Both the position numbers and the translations under genes were made by a program. A DNA stretch of 64,000 bases from Holophagales bacterium (GTDB lineage Bacteria; Acidobacteriota; Thermoanaerobaculia; Multivoradales; Multivoraceae), in contig VXVC01000012.1 of NCBI GenBank assembly GCA_009836625.1, positions 318,073 to 382,072 of the forward strand, given 5' to 3'. Each line of letters starts with the position of its first letter. The stretch's first letter is position 1. Below, piece after piece: positions 34,062-43,119 of the stretch. The notes under the pieces are model-generated. The model saw nothing but the letters and a program-made list of their open reading frames with translations. It made no database searches and was not told the origin of the DNA.

Positions 34062-37000
34062 TCAGGCGACCCTGGAGCCGGCGGGCTCTTCGTCGATCTG
34101 ACGCTGGAGCTGCCTTGCGCGCGACCTGGCCGTGGTGACCGTGCGCTCCTTGACGTCCTCGTAGCCGCGGATGGAGTCGGGGAGCTCGGCCAGCTCGACG
34201 ACCAGCGGCGCAGAGTTCGAGTCGAGCCGTTCGAGGGCCCCGTGCACCAGGCCGCGGTACCAGTCGAACAACCCGCGCTCGAGGCGGCGGTGCCTGGTTG
34301 CACCGAAGACGTCGAGCGCGGTGCCGCGAAGCCCGCGCGTGGCGTACAGCAGCCGGAACAGCGAGCGCGACCAGGCCCCCAGGCGGATCTTCCGCTTCCA
34401 GCCGAACCGGCGGAGCGTCGGCGGGTGGAGCAGGACCTGGCGGGACAGCGAGCCGTCGTAGTCCCGGGAGACCTGATCCCAGGTCGGGTCCTGGAGCCAC
34501 AGGCGCGCGACTTCGTACTCGTCCTTGACCGCGAGGAGCTTGAAGCCGTAGCGGGCCGCTGCCTCGCGTACCGCGGTGTGGCCCGGCAGCCTCGACTCCT
34601 CCGCGTCCGCCACCTCGCCGACGAACCCGAGATAGCGCTCGGCGAAGCTCCCTCCGCCGTAGAGCAGCAGGTCGGCGACTCGGCCGGGCAGGAGGCGGTC
34701 GAGCGACCCTCCCCGCGGCGCGGCGGCGAGGAGCCGGTCGAGTTCCGGCGCTAGCTTCGGCGCCCAGCGTTCGAGGCGCTCGCGGGCGGCGTCCACCGCC
34801 GCGGCCGCGGTCGGCGCCTCGGGTTCGGCGAGTCCGGCGGCGCGCCGGAACCGTTCCGGATCGGCGACGGACAGGCGACCGTAGCGGAAGGCCTGGATGT
34901 TGTCTTCGATGGCAACACCGTTCGCCACCAGCGCTTGCTCGATGAACCGCGCCTGAAGCGGCAGCAGACCCTCCTGGTAGGCGGCGCCGACCAGGAAGAT
35001 GTTGCCGGTGACGCTGTTGCCGAGCAGGCGCTCGGTGGCGGCCTCGGCGTCCACGAAGTAACTGCGGTCGCTGTCGGTGAACAGGGCGAGCCGCTTGCGC
35101 AGCTCGTCGAGAGGGGGCATCCGCGCGGCGCTGTCCGTGATCACCGCGGCCGGGCTGATGCCGGCGGTGTTGGCGACCACGGCCGTGGTCTCCTGCGAGA
35201 ACCGCTTCAGGTTGTCGGGTGCGATCGTGGCCAGCAGATCGAAGGAGAGAGCCAGGTCGGCCTCGCCGTTGCCTAGCTTGTTGGCTCGGGGGATCGGCCC
35301 GCGGCTGAGCAGCAGGTTCGACACGACCGCGCCGCCTTTCTGCGCAAGTCCTGTCTGGTCGAGGTGGACCGCGTACCGGCCCTCCATCAGGGCCGCGGTG
35401 ACGAGGATCGCGTCGACGGTCACCACGCCGGTGCCGCCGATGCCCACGAGCAACGCCCGGAAGGTGGCGTCGTCGGGCAGTTGACGGACGGGTTCCGGCG
35501 TCTCGTCCCCGGCGAGTGGCGCCGCGGCCGCGCGGCGGACCGGTTTCGTCCCGTCTCCCAGTTCGACAGTCATGAAAGCGGGGCAGTCGCCCTCGAGGCA
35601 GGAGTAGTCCAGGTTGCAGGACGATTGGTGGATCTGGGTCTTGCGGCCGTACTCCGTTTCCAGCGGCGCGACGGACAGGCAGTTCGACTTCGCCGCGCAG
35701 TCGCCGCAGCCCTCGCAGACCGCCGGGTTGATGTAGACCCGTTGCTTCGGCGTCTCCTGGATGCCGCGCTTGCGTTCGCGCCGCTTCTCGGCCGCGCACT
35801 GCTGGTCGTAGACGACGGCAGTGGGGCCCTTGATCGCGCGCAGCTCCTTGAGCACCTGGTCGTAGTCGCGGCGATGCCGGATCTCGACCCCGTTGTCGTC
35901 GCGATGGGGGAAGCGCTCCAGATCCTCGGTCACCAGCACGACCCGCTTCATGCCCTGGAGCTGAAGCTGCTTCGCCACGCCCATCGAGCTGAGCAGCCCC
36001 ACCGCGTCCTGGCCGCCGGTCATGGCGACGGCGGAGTTGTAGAGGATGCGGAAGGTCATGTGGAGGTCGGCGGCGATGCAGGCCTCGATCGCCTTGCTGG
36101 CGGAGTGGGCGTAGGTGCCGTCGCCGACGTTCTGGAAGACGTGCTCCTGCTCCGTGAACGGCGCGAGGCCGATCCAGCAGGCGCCCTCGCCGCCCATCTG
36201 CGGCAGCCAACTGACGCCCCGGTCCATCCACATCGCCATCGCGTGGCAGCCGATGCCGCCGCCGGCGACGTCCGACCCTTCCGGGAGCTGGGTCGACGTG
36301 TTGTGGGGGCAGCCGCTGCAGAAGTAGGGCGTGCGCGGCAGCGCGGCGGGCAGCTTTGTGGCCAGTTCGGCGGACTCGGCGCCGGCCCGCAGGTGGGCCA
36401 GCTTCTCGGCCGGCACCGCCTCCGGCAGCCGGTGCTCCAGGTAGGCGCCGAGGATCCGCGCCATGTCGTGGCCTTCGAGTTCCCCGTGCATCGGGAACAG
36501 TGACTCGCCGCCTGGCGTCTCCTTGCCGGCGACCAGTGGCCGGTCGGGCAGGTTGTAGAGGACCTGGCGGATCTGGGTCTCGACGAAACCGCGCTTGTCC
36601 TCGACGACGATGATCTCTTCGAGGCCCTGGGCGAACTCGCGCAGGCGCCGCGGCTCGATCGGCGCGATGCAGCCGAGCTTGAGCACCCGGATGCCGTGGC
36701 GGTCGAGCGCGGCCTCGTCCAGCCCGAGCAGTTCGAGCGCCAGACGCAGGTCGCGGTAGGGCTTGCCGGCCGCGACCAGGCCGATGCGGTCGCCGGGGCT
36801 GGCGCAGCGGATGCTGTCGAGGCCGTTGGCGTGGATGTAAGCGAGAGCGGCCGCGGTGCGCTCGGAGAAGATCTGCCGCTCGAGCTCGATCGAGTAGGGG
36901 GGCAGCAGCCGCATGTCGAGTTGCTTCTCGAACTGGCGACCGCCGATCGTGAGGTCCGGCAGGACGGGCGGTGCCGTCCGCGGCAGGTCGACGACCGCGC

Positions 37001-37619
37001 CGCCGTCGGCGACGTTGGTCACGATCTTGAGCCCGGTCCACAGACCCGCGTACCGGGACAGCGCGATCCCGTGCAGCCCGAGTTCCAGCACCTCGGCCGG
37101 GTCGCCCGGATAGAGCACCGGAATCGAGAGGTCGAAGAGGCTGATCGTGCTGTCGCCGGGAATCGTCGAGCTCTTGCAGGCGGTGTCGTCGCCGGCCAGG
37201 ACGAGGACGCCGCCGTGCTTGCCTGTACCGATGAAGTTGCCGTGGCGGAAGGCGTCGCCGGTGCGGTCGACGCCGGGCGTCTTGCCGTACCAGATGCCGA
37301 CTACGCCGTCGAAGCGTTCGTGGGGAAAACGTTCCAGGAGCTGGGCGCCGTAGATCGCGGTCGCCGCTGTCTCCTCGTTGATCGCGGGTCGGCAGACCAC
37401 GTCGTGGTTCGCCAACAGCCGGTTCGCTCGCTGAAGCTGCTTGTCGTATTCGCCCAGCGGCGATCCGGGATAGCCGCTGATGAAGGCGCCAACCCGCAGA
37501 CCGGCTTCCCGGTCGCGGCGGTGCTGGTCCATCGGTAGCCGGACAAGAGCCTGGACACCGGTGATTGCGACGCGGCCTTCAGTGAGCGTGTATTTGTCGT
37601 CTAATGAGAAGGCCGTCAT
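34062..37619 (-). CDS. Indolepyruvate ferredoxin oxidoreductase, fused alpha-gamma-beta (IorA-IorB type)
   Basis: 1185 aa, the usual length of single-chain 2-oxoacid:ferredoxin oxidoreductases of this class. The N-terminal half has 'GVQALVRLPMDQHRRDREAGLRVGAFISGYPGSPLGEYD' (PYR-type domain) and 'YFCSGCPHNTST' with 'GGIGCHAMAMWM' (TPP domain). A ferredoxin-like cluster region at about residues 630-680 has 'CEGCGDCAAKSNC' and 'SSCNLDYSCLEGDCPAF'. The C-terminal third is the gamma (IorB) domain, starting near 'ALLVGIGGTGVVTVDAILV'. It oxidatively decarboxylates aryl or branched 2-oxo acids to acyl-CoA with ferredoxin as acceptor. Related single-chain enzymes function in aerobes. The crotonase and SDR genes lie upstream on the same strand. 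Confidence 0.93.
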   Translation of the reverse strand: MTAFSLDDKYTLTEGRVAITGVQALVRLPMDQHRRDREAGLRVGAFISGYPGSPLGEYDKQLQRANRLLANHDVVCRPAINEETAATAIYGAQLLERFPHERFDGVVGIWYGKTPGVDRTGDAFRHGNFIGTGKHGGVLVLAGDDTACKSSTIPGDSTISLFDLSIPVLYPGDPAEVLELGLHGIALSRYAGLWTGLKIVTNVADGGAVVDLPRTAPPVLPDLTIGGRQFEKQLDMRLLPPYSIELERQIFSERTAAALAYIHANGLDSIRCASPGDRIGLVAAGKPYRDLRLALELLGLDEAALDRHGIRVLKLGCIAPIEPRRLREFAQGLEEIIVVEDKRGFVETQIRQVLYNLPDRPLVAGKETPGGESLFPMHGELEGHDMARILGAYLEHRLPEAVPAEKLAHLRAGAESAELATKLPAALPRTPYFCSGCPHNTSTQLPEGSDVAGGGIGCHAMAMWMDRGVSWLPQMGGEGACWIGLAPFTEQEHVFQNVGDGTYAHSASKAIEACIAADLHMTFRILYNSAVAMTGGQDAVGLLSSMGVAKQLQLQGMKRVVLVTEDLERFPHRDDNGVEIRHRRDYDQVLKELRAIKGPTAVVYDQQCAAEKRRERKRGIQETPKQRVYINPAVCEGCGDCAAKSNCLSVAPLETEYGRKTQIHQSSCNLDYSCLEGDCPAFMTVELGDGTKPVRRAAAAPLAGDETPEPVRQLPDDATFRALLVGIGGTGVVTVDAILVTAALMEGRYAVHLDQTGLAQKGGAVVSNLLLSRGPIPRANKLGNGEADLALSFDLLATIAPDNLKRFSQETTAVVANTAGISPAAVITDSAARMPPLDELRKRLALFTDSDRSYFVDAEAATERLLGNSVTGNIFLVGAAYQEGLLPLQARFIEQALVANGVAIEDNIQAFRYGRLSVADPERFRRAAGLAEPEAPTAAAAVDAARERLERWAPKLAPELDRLLAAAPRGGSLDRLLPGRVADLLLYGGGSFAERYLGFVGEVADAEESRLPGHTAVREAAARYGFKLLAVKDEYEVARLWLQDPTWDQVSRDYDGSLSRQVLLHPPTLRRFGWKRKIRLGAWSRSLFRLLYATRGLRGTALDVFGATRHRRLERGLFDWYRGLVHGALERLDSNSAPLVVELAELPDSIRGYEDVKERTVTTARSRARQLQRQIDEEPAGSRVA

Positions 37620-37627
37620 TACCCCTT

Positions 37628-37633
37628 AGCCTA
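37628..37633 (-). promoter_or_regulatory. -10-like TAGGCT upstream of the IorAB gene
   Basis: TAGGCT on the minus strand ends 8 nt before the ATG at 37619. The gap reads AAGGGGTA, which could instead be a Shine-Dalgarno site, so this case is ambiguous. Confidence 0.3.
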
Positions 37634-37675
37634 TCGCGGGCCCCGGCCGGCATGCGGCCCGTCCCCGTCGAGTCG

Positions 37676-38380
37676 TCAGCCGGCGCGGACCTGAGCGAAC
37701 CAGTCCCGACCGGAGGTTGCGGGCCGCCCGCCAAGGATCGTTCGCTTGATCGCCTGGACGCCCCGCGGGGGATAACCGGCGATGGTCGTGGAAAGTTCCC
37801 GGGCGCGGTCGAGCACGGCGTCGTCGGCGACGACCTCGGAGGCAACGCCCATTGCCGCAAGCTCCGGTCCCGGGTAGCGACGGCCGATGATCGCCAGCCG
37901 CGCCGCCACGCTCTCCGGGTGGCGCAGCCGCAGCCAGGCCATGTTCATCGGCGCCGCCATCCCCATCTGGATCTCGCCGACGTGCAGAAAGGCCTGCTCG
38001 CCGGCAACCACGAGGTCGGCGGCGAGCGCCAGCGCCGAGCCCGCGTTGATCGCGAAGCGTTCGAGCGCGGCGACGATCGGCTTCGGGCAGTCGTAGAGCG
38101 CCGCGTGGACGTCGAGCCAGAGGCCGCTGAAGCGCGGCATCCAGTCGGGCGGCGGGTCGGCCCGGAACTCGCCGAGGTCGAGGCCGGAGCAGAAGGCGCC
38201 GCCGGCGCCGCGAACCAGCAGGACGGCGACCTCGTCGTCTTCGGTCGCCGCGACGATCTCCTCGCGCAGGCGTTGCGCCAGCGGCCCGGTCACGGCGTTC
38301 CTGCGGGCGGGCCGGTTCAGGACGATCTCGGCGACGCCGCCCTCGCGCGTCGAGAAGACCGGATCGGCGGCCGCGGTCAC
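37676..38380 (-). CDS. Enoyl-CoA hydratase/isomerase (crotonase family)
   Basis: 234 aa. The crotonase fold is seen in 'VAEIVLNRPARRNAVT', 'DDEVAVLLVRGAGGAFCSGLDLGEF' (oxyanion-hole strand), and 'PKPIVAALERFAINAGSALALAADLVVAGEQAFLHVGEIQMGMAA'. In classical hydratases the second oxyanion Gly comes from 'G.a.GgG'; here 'INAGSALALA' occupies that position. At the first catalytic Glu position (usually E in 'AGSE..') no Glu is apparent, while 'HVGEIQMG' supplies the second. The reaction could therefore be hydration, isomerisation or hydrolysis. It starts 1 bp after the SDR stop, so the two are a tight operon. Confidence 0.87.
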   Translation of the reverse strand: MTAAADPVFSTREGGVAEIVLNRPARRNAVTGPLAQRLREEIVAATEDDEVAVLLVRGAGGAFCSGLDLGEFRADPPPDWMPRFSGLWLDVHAALYDCPKPIVAALERFAINAGSALALAADLVVAGEQAFLHVGEIQMGMAAPMNMAWLRLRHPESVAARLAIIGRRYPGPELAAMGVASEVVADDAVLDRARELSTTIAGYPPRGVQAIKRTILGGRPATSGRDWFAQVRAG

Positions 38381-38381
38381 G

Positions 38382-39218
38382 TCAGTCGCCCTGGGCGTCG
38401 ACGAACCAGTCGCCCGGGAGTGGCTGGCCTTCGTAGAGCCGTCCCTGGAAGCGCCTCATGCCGTGCAGCCAGCGGTCGACGTCGGTCGCCTTGCGCCGGA
38501 CGTACTCCGCGACTTCGGGGTGGGGGAGGACCCAGAAGCGCTCCTGGCGTACCGCGTCGATGCAGGCGTCGGCGGCCTGTTCGGCCGTGAGGACGCCGTC
38601 GCCCGAGGCCACGCCGACGGACAGGCCCCGCCGGCGGTTCCGGTCGGGGCTGTTGGCGCCGATGTTCGTCTTCACCGCCTGCGGGCAGTGCACGGAAACA
38701 CGGATGCCCTGGTGGCCGTGGGTGATCGCGATCCACTCCGCCAGCGCCACCGCCGCGTGCTTGGTCAGTGAGTAGGCGAGCGAACCGATCTGGGTCAGCA
38801 GACCGGCCGCGGAGGCCGTACTCATGATGTAGCCCTCGCCGCGCTCGATCATCGAGGGCAGGACGGCCCGCGCGGCGTAGACGTGGGACATCACGTGGAC
38901 CTCCCACTGATCGTTGATCTCCTTGTTGGGGACCTCGAGCCCACCCATCGTCACGAAGCCGGCGTTCGACATGAAGAGGTCGATCGGGCCGATGTTCGAC
39001 TGCGTCGCCGCGACCAGGCCGCGCACCGCGCCCTCGTCCGCTACGTCCAGGCCGACGCCCGTGCCGCCGATCGCGGCGGCGACTTGCTTGGCTCCGGCCT
39101 CGTCGCGGTCGGCGACGACGACGTGCCGCGCGCCCTCGCGGTGAAACGCTTCCGCCAGCGCCTTGCCGATTCCGGAGGCGCCGCCGGTGACGACCATGAT
39201 CCTGTTCGCGATGTCCAC
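38382..39218 (-). CDS. Short-chain dehydrogenase/reductase
   Basis: 278 aa from a GTG at 39218 with AGGAGGA immediately upstream; an ATG at 39275 would add 19 residues ahead of this strong site. The Rossmann motif 'VVTGGASGIGKALAEAF' is at about residues 8-24, then 'LFMSNAGFVTMGG' (NAG), 'MSTASAAGLLTQIGSLAYSLTKHAAVALAEWI' with the catalytic Ser-Tyr-x3-Lys (SLAYSLTKH), and 'GIRVSVHCPQAVKTN'. It oxidises or reduces an alcohol or ketone with NAD(P). The first gene of the SDR-crotonase-IorAB-thioredoxin run. Confidence 0.91.
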   Translation of the reverse strand: MDIANRIMVVTGGASGIGKALAEAFHREGARHVVVADRDEAGAKQVAAAIGGTGVGLDVADEGAVRGLVAATQSNIGPIDLFMSNAGFVTMGGLEVPNKEINDQWEVHVMSHVYAARAVLPSMIERGEGYIMSTASAAGLLTQIGSLAYSLTKHAAVALAEWIAITHGHQGIRVSVHCPQAVKTNIGANSPDRNRRRGLSVGVASGDGVLTAEQAADACIDAVRQERFWVLPHPEVAEYVRRKATDVDRWLHGMRRFQGRLYEGQPLPGDWFVDAQGD

Positions 39219-39294
39219 TGTGATCCTCCTCCGCGGTTGAAACCCGTCGCACCGCCGGCTCGCGCCGGCGCGCAATCCTACGGCCTGCGGGCGA

Positions 39295-42200
39295 CTACTC
39301 GGGCTGCAGCTCGATCAGGAAGCCGCCGCGGCGTTCGCCCGGCACCAGGTCGAGCGGTACGCCGAACCCGTCGTAGCCTTGCCGTTGGACCATCAGGGAC
39401 GTCGTCATTCGAGGAGCGAACTCAAGCCGGTACTCGCCGTTGGCGTTGCTCTGGGTGAAGCCGGCCGGGATCCACTCCTCCTCGGCGCCCGGGGCGAGCT
39501 CCGCCTCTGGGTCCACGACAATGGCGACCAGGTTGGCGCCGGCGACGGGCTCCCGGGTCACGGCGTCGATGACGGTCCCGGCCAGCACCGCCGACGGGTT
39601 CAGGTCGACGAGGATGTCCTGGTCGGCCTGGAGCTCGATTTCGCGGGAGTGGGTGACGCCATTCGGTTCCGCGATCATCACCTTGTATGAACCGGCCGCG
39701 AGACCGTCGATGTGGAACCGGCCCTGCTGATCGATCCGTACGGTGCGCGCCCGACCGTAACTCCGGGTGCCTTCGATCACGTGAAGGTCGCCGCCGGCGA
39801 GAGGTTGACCCTGGGATCGGACTTCGCCGGTCAGGGTGAGGCCCGGTTCGAAGTTCAGTTCAATGAACGCCTCTCCAGGGCCCGTGTCGAGCGTGACCGA
39901 CCGTTCGACGGTGCGGCCGTCGCGCTCCTCGGCAGTGACAGTCCATTCCCCTGGTCCGAGTTCGCCGAGTTGGAAGCGGCCCTCGAGATCGGGAGTCGTC
40001 ATGCCGCCGAGGAGGCGTTCCTGTACGGCCCTTACCGAGATGCCGGCGAGTGCGTCGGGCGGGCGGCCCGTCACGACGCCGCTCAGCGTGATTCCGCGAT
40101 GCAGCACGAAGTCGACGCCGGTGACGGACTGGCCTTCGACGCGGACCGGGAAACGGCCGGACGCGGCGCGGGCATAGCCGTCCGCGTGGGCCCGCAGTTC
40201 GTACCTGCCGTCGCCCAGGCCGCCGATTCGGTAGCTTCCGTCCTGGTCGGTGATGGCCTCCAGCGGGAGCCTGGGAAGAACCTGTCGCTGGGCGTCGGCC
40301 AGTTCGTCCAGCGAAAGCGTCGGCTCGACAGGATGGGCCTCGACTCTTGCGAGTGGCACCGGCGAACCAGCGGCGGTGCTGGCGGTCCCGGAGATCTCCC
40401 AGCCAGGTTGCAGCTTGAGGTCGACTTCGTTCGTTCCACGCTCGATCACGACCTCGGTCACACCGTCCTGGTAGTCCGGATGGCGGGCGACGATCCGGGC
40501 GCGACCCGACGGAACCCTGTAGGCCTCGTAGGCGCCCCCGGCGTCGGTTCGGGCGCTGTGGTGCGTTGCTGTCACCTGACTCGCCAGGTCGATCGGTTGA
40601 ACGAGGATTTCCGCTCCGGCGACCGGCTCGCCGTACGGGTCGGTTACGACGCCCGCGAGCCGGGCCCGGGCGCGCAGGCGGAGTTCGATCTCGCGCTCTT
40701 CGCCGGGCCGAAGCCGGATGGAGTCGATGTCTTCTGCTAACTGTCCGCCGGCGATGTCGACCGTCCAGGGTCCCGCTCCGAGAGCTTCGAAACGGAAGCG
40801 GCCGTCGCCGTCGGCGGTCGTTTCGTGTTGGGTCAAAGGGGTACTCCACGCCGTCCGGCTGAGTCCCGGGTTGCGGTCGAGTCTCAGCCAGATGTACGCG
40901 TTGGCGACGCCCTCGCCGTCCGCGTCGAGAACCCGGCCGACGAGTCTGGCCCCCTCGCCCAACTCGACCTCGATCAGCCCCCCGGCCTGCGGGCGCACCG
41001 CGGCCATCTCGAACGGTTCGTAGCCTTCGGCCTCCACGACGAGGTCGGCCGGTTCGGTGCGGAGTCCGCCGATGCGAAAGGTGCCGTCCGCTCTTGTCAC
41101 CGAGGTCCTGATCTCGGGTTCGTGAGGCCGGCGATGGTCGATGTTGTTCTGGTGGACCTTGACCTGAGCACCGCCCACCGGGCGGCGCTGGAAGTCACGC
41201 ACGACGCCCTCGATCGCCGCGCCGACATCGAGTGTGAGCGTACCTACGTCCTTCGTCCCGTCGCCCGACGGCACCTCGAATGCCACTGCCCGGACACTGA
41301 CGTGTTCCGGATGACTCGCGGTCAGCTCGTGGCGTCCGGGCGGGGTGCCGGCGAACTCGAACACACCGCGGGCGTCGGTCGTACTGGTCCTCCTGGCCGC
41401 GATGTTCTGCGAGTACCCGCCGGCTCCCGTCACAGCGACCGGTAGCAGGGCGACCTCAGCGCCCGCAATGGGAGCGCCACGCTTGTCGGTGATGGCCCCC
41501 TGGACAAGCCGGCCCCGGGTCAGCACGATGCGAACGGGCTCCCGCGTCGAGCCCGCGGGCGCCGCCGGAATGGAGGTGGTTCCAGATGCGTAGCTGTCCG
41601 CCTCGGCGTGGAGACGGTAGGTGTGACCGGACGCAACGCCGGAGATGAAGAAGGACCCGTCGGCGGCCGAGGTCGCCCTCCAGGTTCCGGGGCCGATGCT
41701 CCAGCCGCCACTTTGACCGGTCGGTTCGATCCACAGGGAGGCGCCCGCGACCGGCCGGCCGGCCGCGTCGACGACCTGACCGCCGAGGAGCGCCGCCGGC
41801 GCCAGCACGATGTCGACGCCATCGGCGGACCCGATCCGCTCGGCTGTCACCATGGCGCTGGTTGCCTGGTAGCCGTCGGCGGCGATGCCGACCTGCGCCC
41901 GGCCCCGGTGGAGCCAGGTGCGCAGGACGAAGGCGCCGCCCGGGCCTGATCGCGTTTGCTCGCCGGGCCGGTGCCAGATCGCCGCACCGGGGACCGGACC
42001 TCCGGTGCTTGCGTCGGTGACGCTACCGGCGATCTTGGCCGGCGGCCGGAGCCGGATCTCGACGGCCGCAGGGGCGGCGGCTTCGCTGGGCTCCGGTCCC
42101 AGGGGAGCGGTCCAGGCAAGTGAGTGATTCTCGGCAATCGCCTGGTAGATGAGGCTTTGGTCCGACGTGAGGCCTACCGTGGCTTCGCCGCGTTCGTCGG

Positions 42201-43041
42201 TCAGCGCCAGCGGTACGTCCTGGCTCTCGCCGACCGTGACCACGGCGCGGGGCGCCGGCCTGCCGCGCGGATCCAGCACGCGGACGGTGACGCCGACCCC
42301 CGGTGTCAGCTCAAAACCACCGCCGCCGTCTCCGATGGGCCCAGCGCGCAGCCGGAACCCATGCGCCGAAACGAAGGCGTTCACCTCCGCGGTCGGCATC
42401 GAGAACGTGGCCACTCCGGTGGCATCGGTGCGGGCGGCGGCGCGCCAGAAGCGCGGGTAGATCCGTTGCCGGGGTTGATTCCATCGCGGCCGCGCCACGT
42501 TCGCTTCGGCGCGTTCCGAACGCCACAGGACGGGGTCGACAACTACGAGGGCGCCTTCGACGGGTTGGCCGTCGAGATCCTTCGCGCCGACCGTCAGCGT
42601 GTGCCAGTTCGGGACTTCGATGGGCGGCAGGACGGTCGGTGCCGCCAGTGGCGCCAGGCTGTGGGACACGGGCGCCACGGCGACGCCGCGGGCTTCCGGC
42701 GCCGCGTTCTCTGGCCGAGCGGAGATGTCCAGCCGGTAGGGCCCCACGGCAGGCGCGCTCAGCGTGAAGGCGCCGTCCGGGCCGGATCGGGTCGAGTCCA
42801 CGATTGCGCTCAAGGGACCGGACTCGCCCAGATCTTCGAGCCGGCGCTCGTAGCGGCTCGGGGAGGGCCTCAGCTCGAGATCCAGACCCGCTGCCGGTGC
42901 GCCCTCCTCGTCGACAAGAGTTCCGGTGACGGTCAGTGCGGGACCGGGAGGCGGCTGCGCGTGCAGACGAGCCGCGGCCAGTCCCGTCCAGAGACCGAGC
43001 GCCAGGCTTGTGCAGGCGGCGCCGAGCAGTACTCTCCGCAT
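39295..43041 (-). CDS. Giant secreted carboxypeptidase-regulatory-like repeat protein (paralog 1)
   Basis: 1248 aa with a signal peptide ('LALGLWTGLAAARLHAQ'). The N-terminal module 'LTVTGTLVDEEGAPAAGLDLELRPSPS' matches those of the paralogs at 46838 and 53145. About a dozen modules follow, each of the form 'G.V.D..G.PV.GA.V' and 'T.A.G.F...GLPPG.Y.L'. The C terminus 'VPLDLVPGERRGGFLIELQPE' corresponds to the paralogs' 'IPLNI.PGEH.EGLVIRLQP'. Such beta-sandwich modules are non-catalytic here; no peptidase domain exists. A surface scaffold or ligand-binding role is possible but unproven. GGGGAGAGAG lies upstream of the ATG at 43041. Confidence 0.85.
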   Translation of the reverse strand: MRRVLLGAACTSLALGLWTGLAAARLHAQPPPGPALTVTGTLVDEEGAPAAGLDLELRPSPSRYERRLEDLGESGPLSAIVDSTRSGPDGAFTLSAPAVGPYRLDISARPENAAPEARGVAVAPVSHSLAPLAAPTVLPPIEVPNWHTLTVGAKDLDGQPVEGALVVVDPVLWRSERAEANVARPRWNQPRQRIYPRFWRAAARTDATGVATFSMPTAEVNAFVSAHGFRLRAGPIGDGGGGFELTPGVGVTVRVLDPRGRPAPRAVVTVGESQDVPLALTDERGEATVGLTSDQSLIYQAIAENHSLAWTAPLGPEPSEAAAPAAVEIRLRPPAKIAGSVTDASTGGPVPGAAIWHRPGEQTRSGPGGAFVLRTWLHRGRAQVGIAADGYQATSAMVTAERIGSADGVDIVLAPAALLGGQVVDAAGRPVAGASLWIEPTGQSGGWSIGPGTWRATSAADGSFFISGVASGHTYRLHAEADSYASGTTSIPAAPAGSTREPVRIVLTRGRLVQGAITDKRGAPIAGAEVALLPVAVTGAGGYSQNIAARRTSTTDARGVFEFAGTPPGRHELTASHPEHVSVRAVAFEVPSGDGTKDVGTLTLDVGAAIEGVVRDFQRRPVGGAQVKVHQNNIDHRRPHEPEIRTSVTRADGTFRIGGLRTEPADLVVEAEGYEPFEMAAVRPQAGGLIEVELGEGARLVGRVLDADGEGVANAYIWLRLDRNPGLSRTAWSTPLTQHETTADGDGRFRFEALGAGPWTVDIAGGQLAEDIDSIRLRPGEEREIELRLRARARLAGVVTDPYGEPVAGAEILVQPIDLASQVTATHHSARTDAGGAYEAYRVPSGRARIVARHPDYQDGVTEVVIERGTNEVDLKLQPGWEISGTASTAAGSPVPLARVEAHPVEPTLSLDELADAQRQVLPRLPLEAITDQDGSYRIGGLGDGRYELRAHADGYARAASGRFPVRVEGQSVTGVDFVLHRGITLSGVVTGRPPDALAGISVRAVQERLLGGMTTPDLEGRFQLGELGPGEWTVTAEERDGRTVERSVTLDTGPGEAFIELNFEPGLTLTGEVRSQGQPLAGGDLHVIEGTRSYGRARTVRIDQQGRFHIDGLAAGSYKVMIAEPNGVTHSREIELQADQDILVDLNPSAVLAGTVIDAVTREPVAGANLVAIVVDPEAELAPGAEEEWIPAGFTQSNANGEYRLEFAPRMTTSLMVQRQGYDGFGVPLDLVPGERRGGFLIELQPE

Positions 43042-43119
43042 CGTGTCTCTCTCCCCGGTTGCCGTAGCCTGAGCGCTACACGCACCACTCTAGAGAGGCG
43101 AGGGGAAGAACACCGGACA

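Noticed and set aside
34045..37041. 998-codon open frame inside the IorAB gene on the same strand
   Set aside because: It is rich in Arg, Pro, Gly and Ala with no domain motif, a shifted-frame shadow of a clear 1185-aa enzyme in GC-rich DNA.
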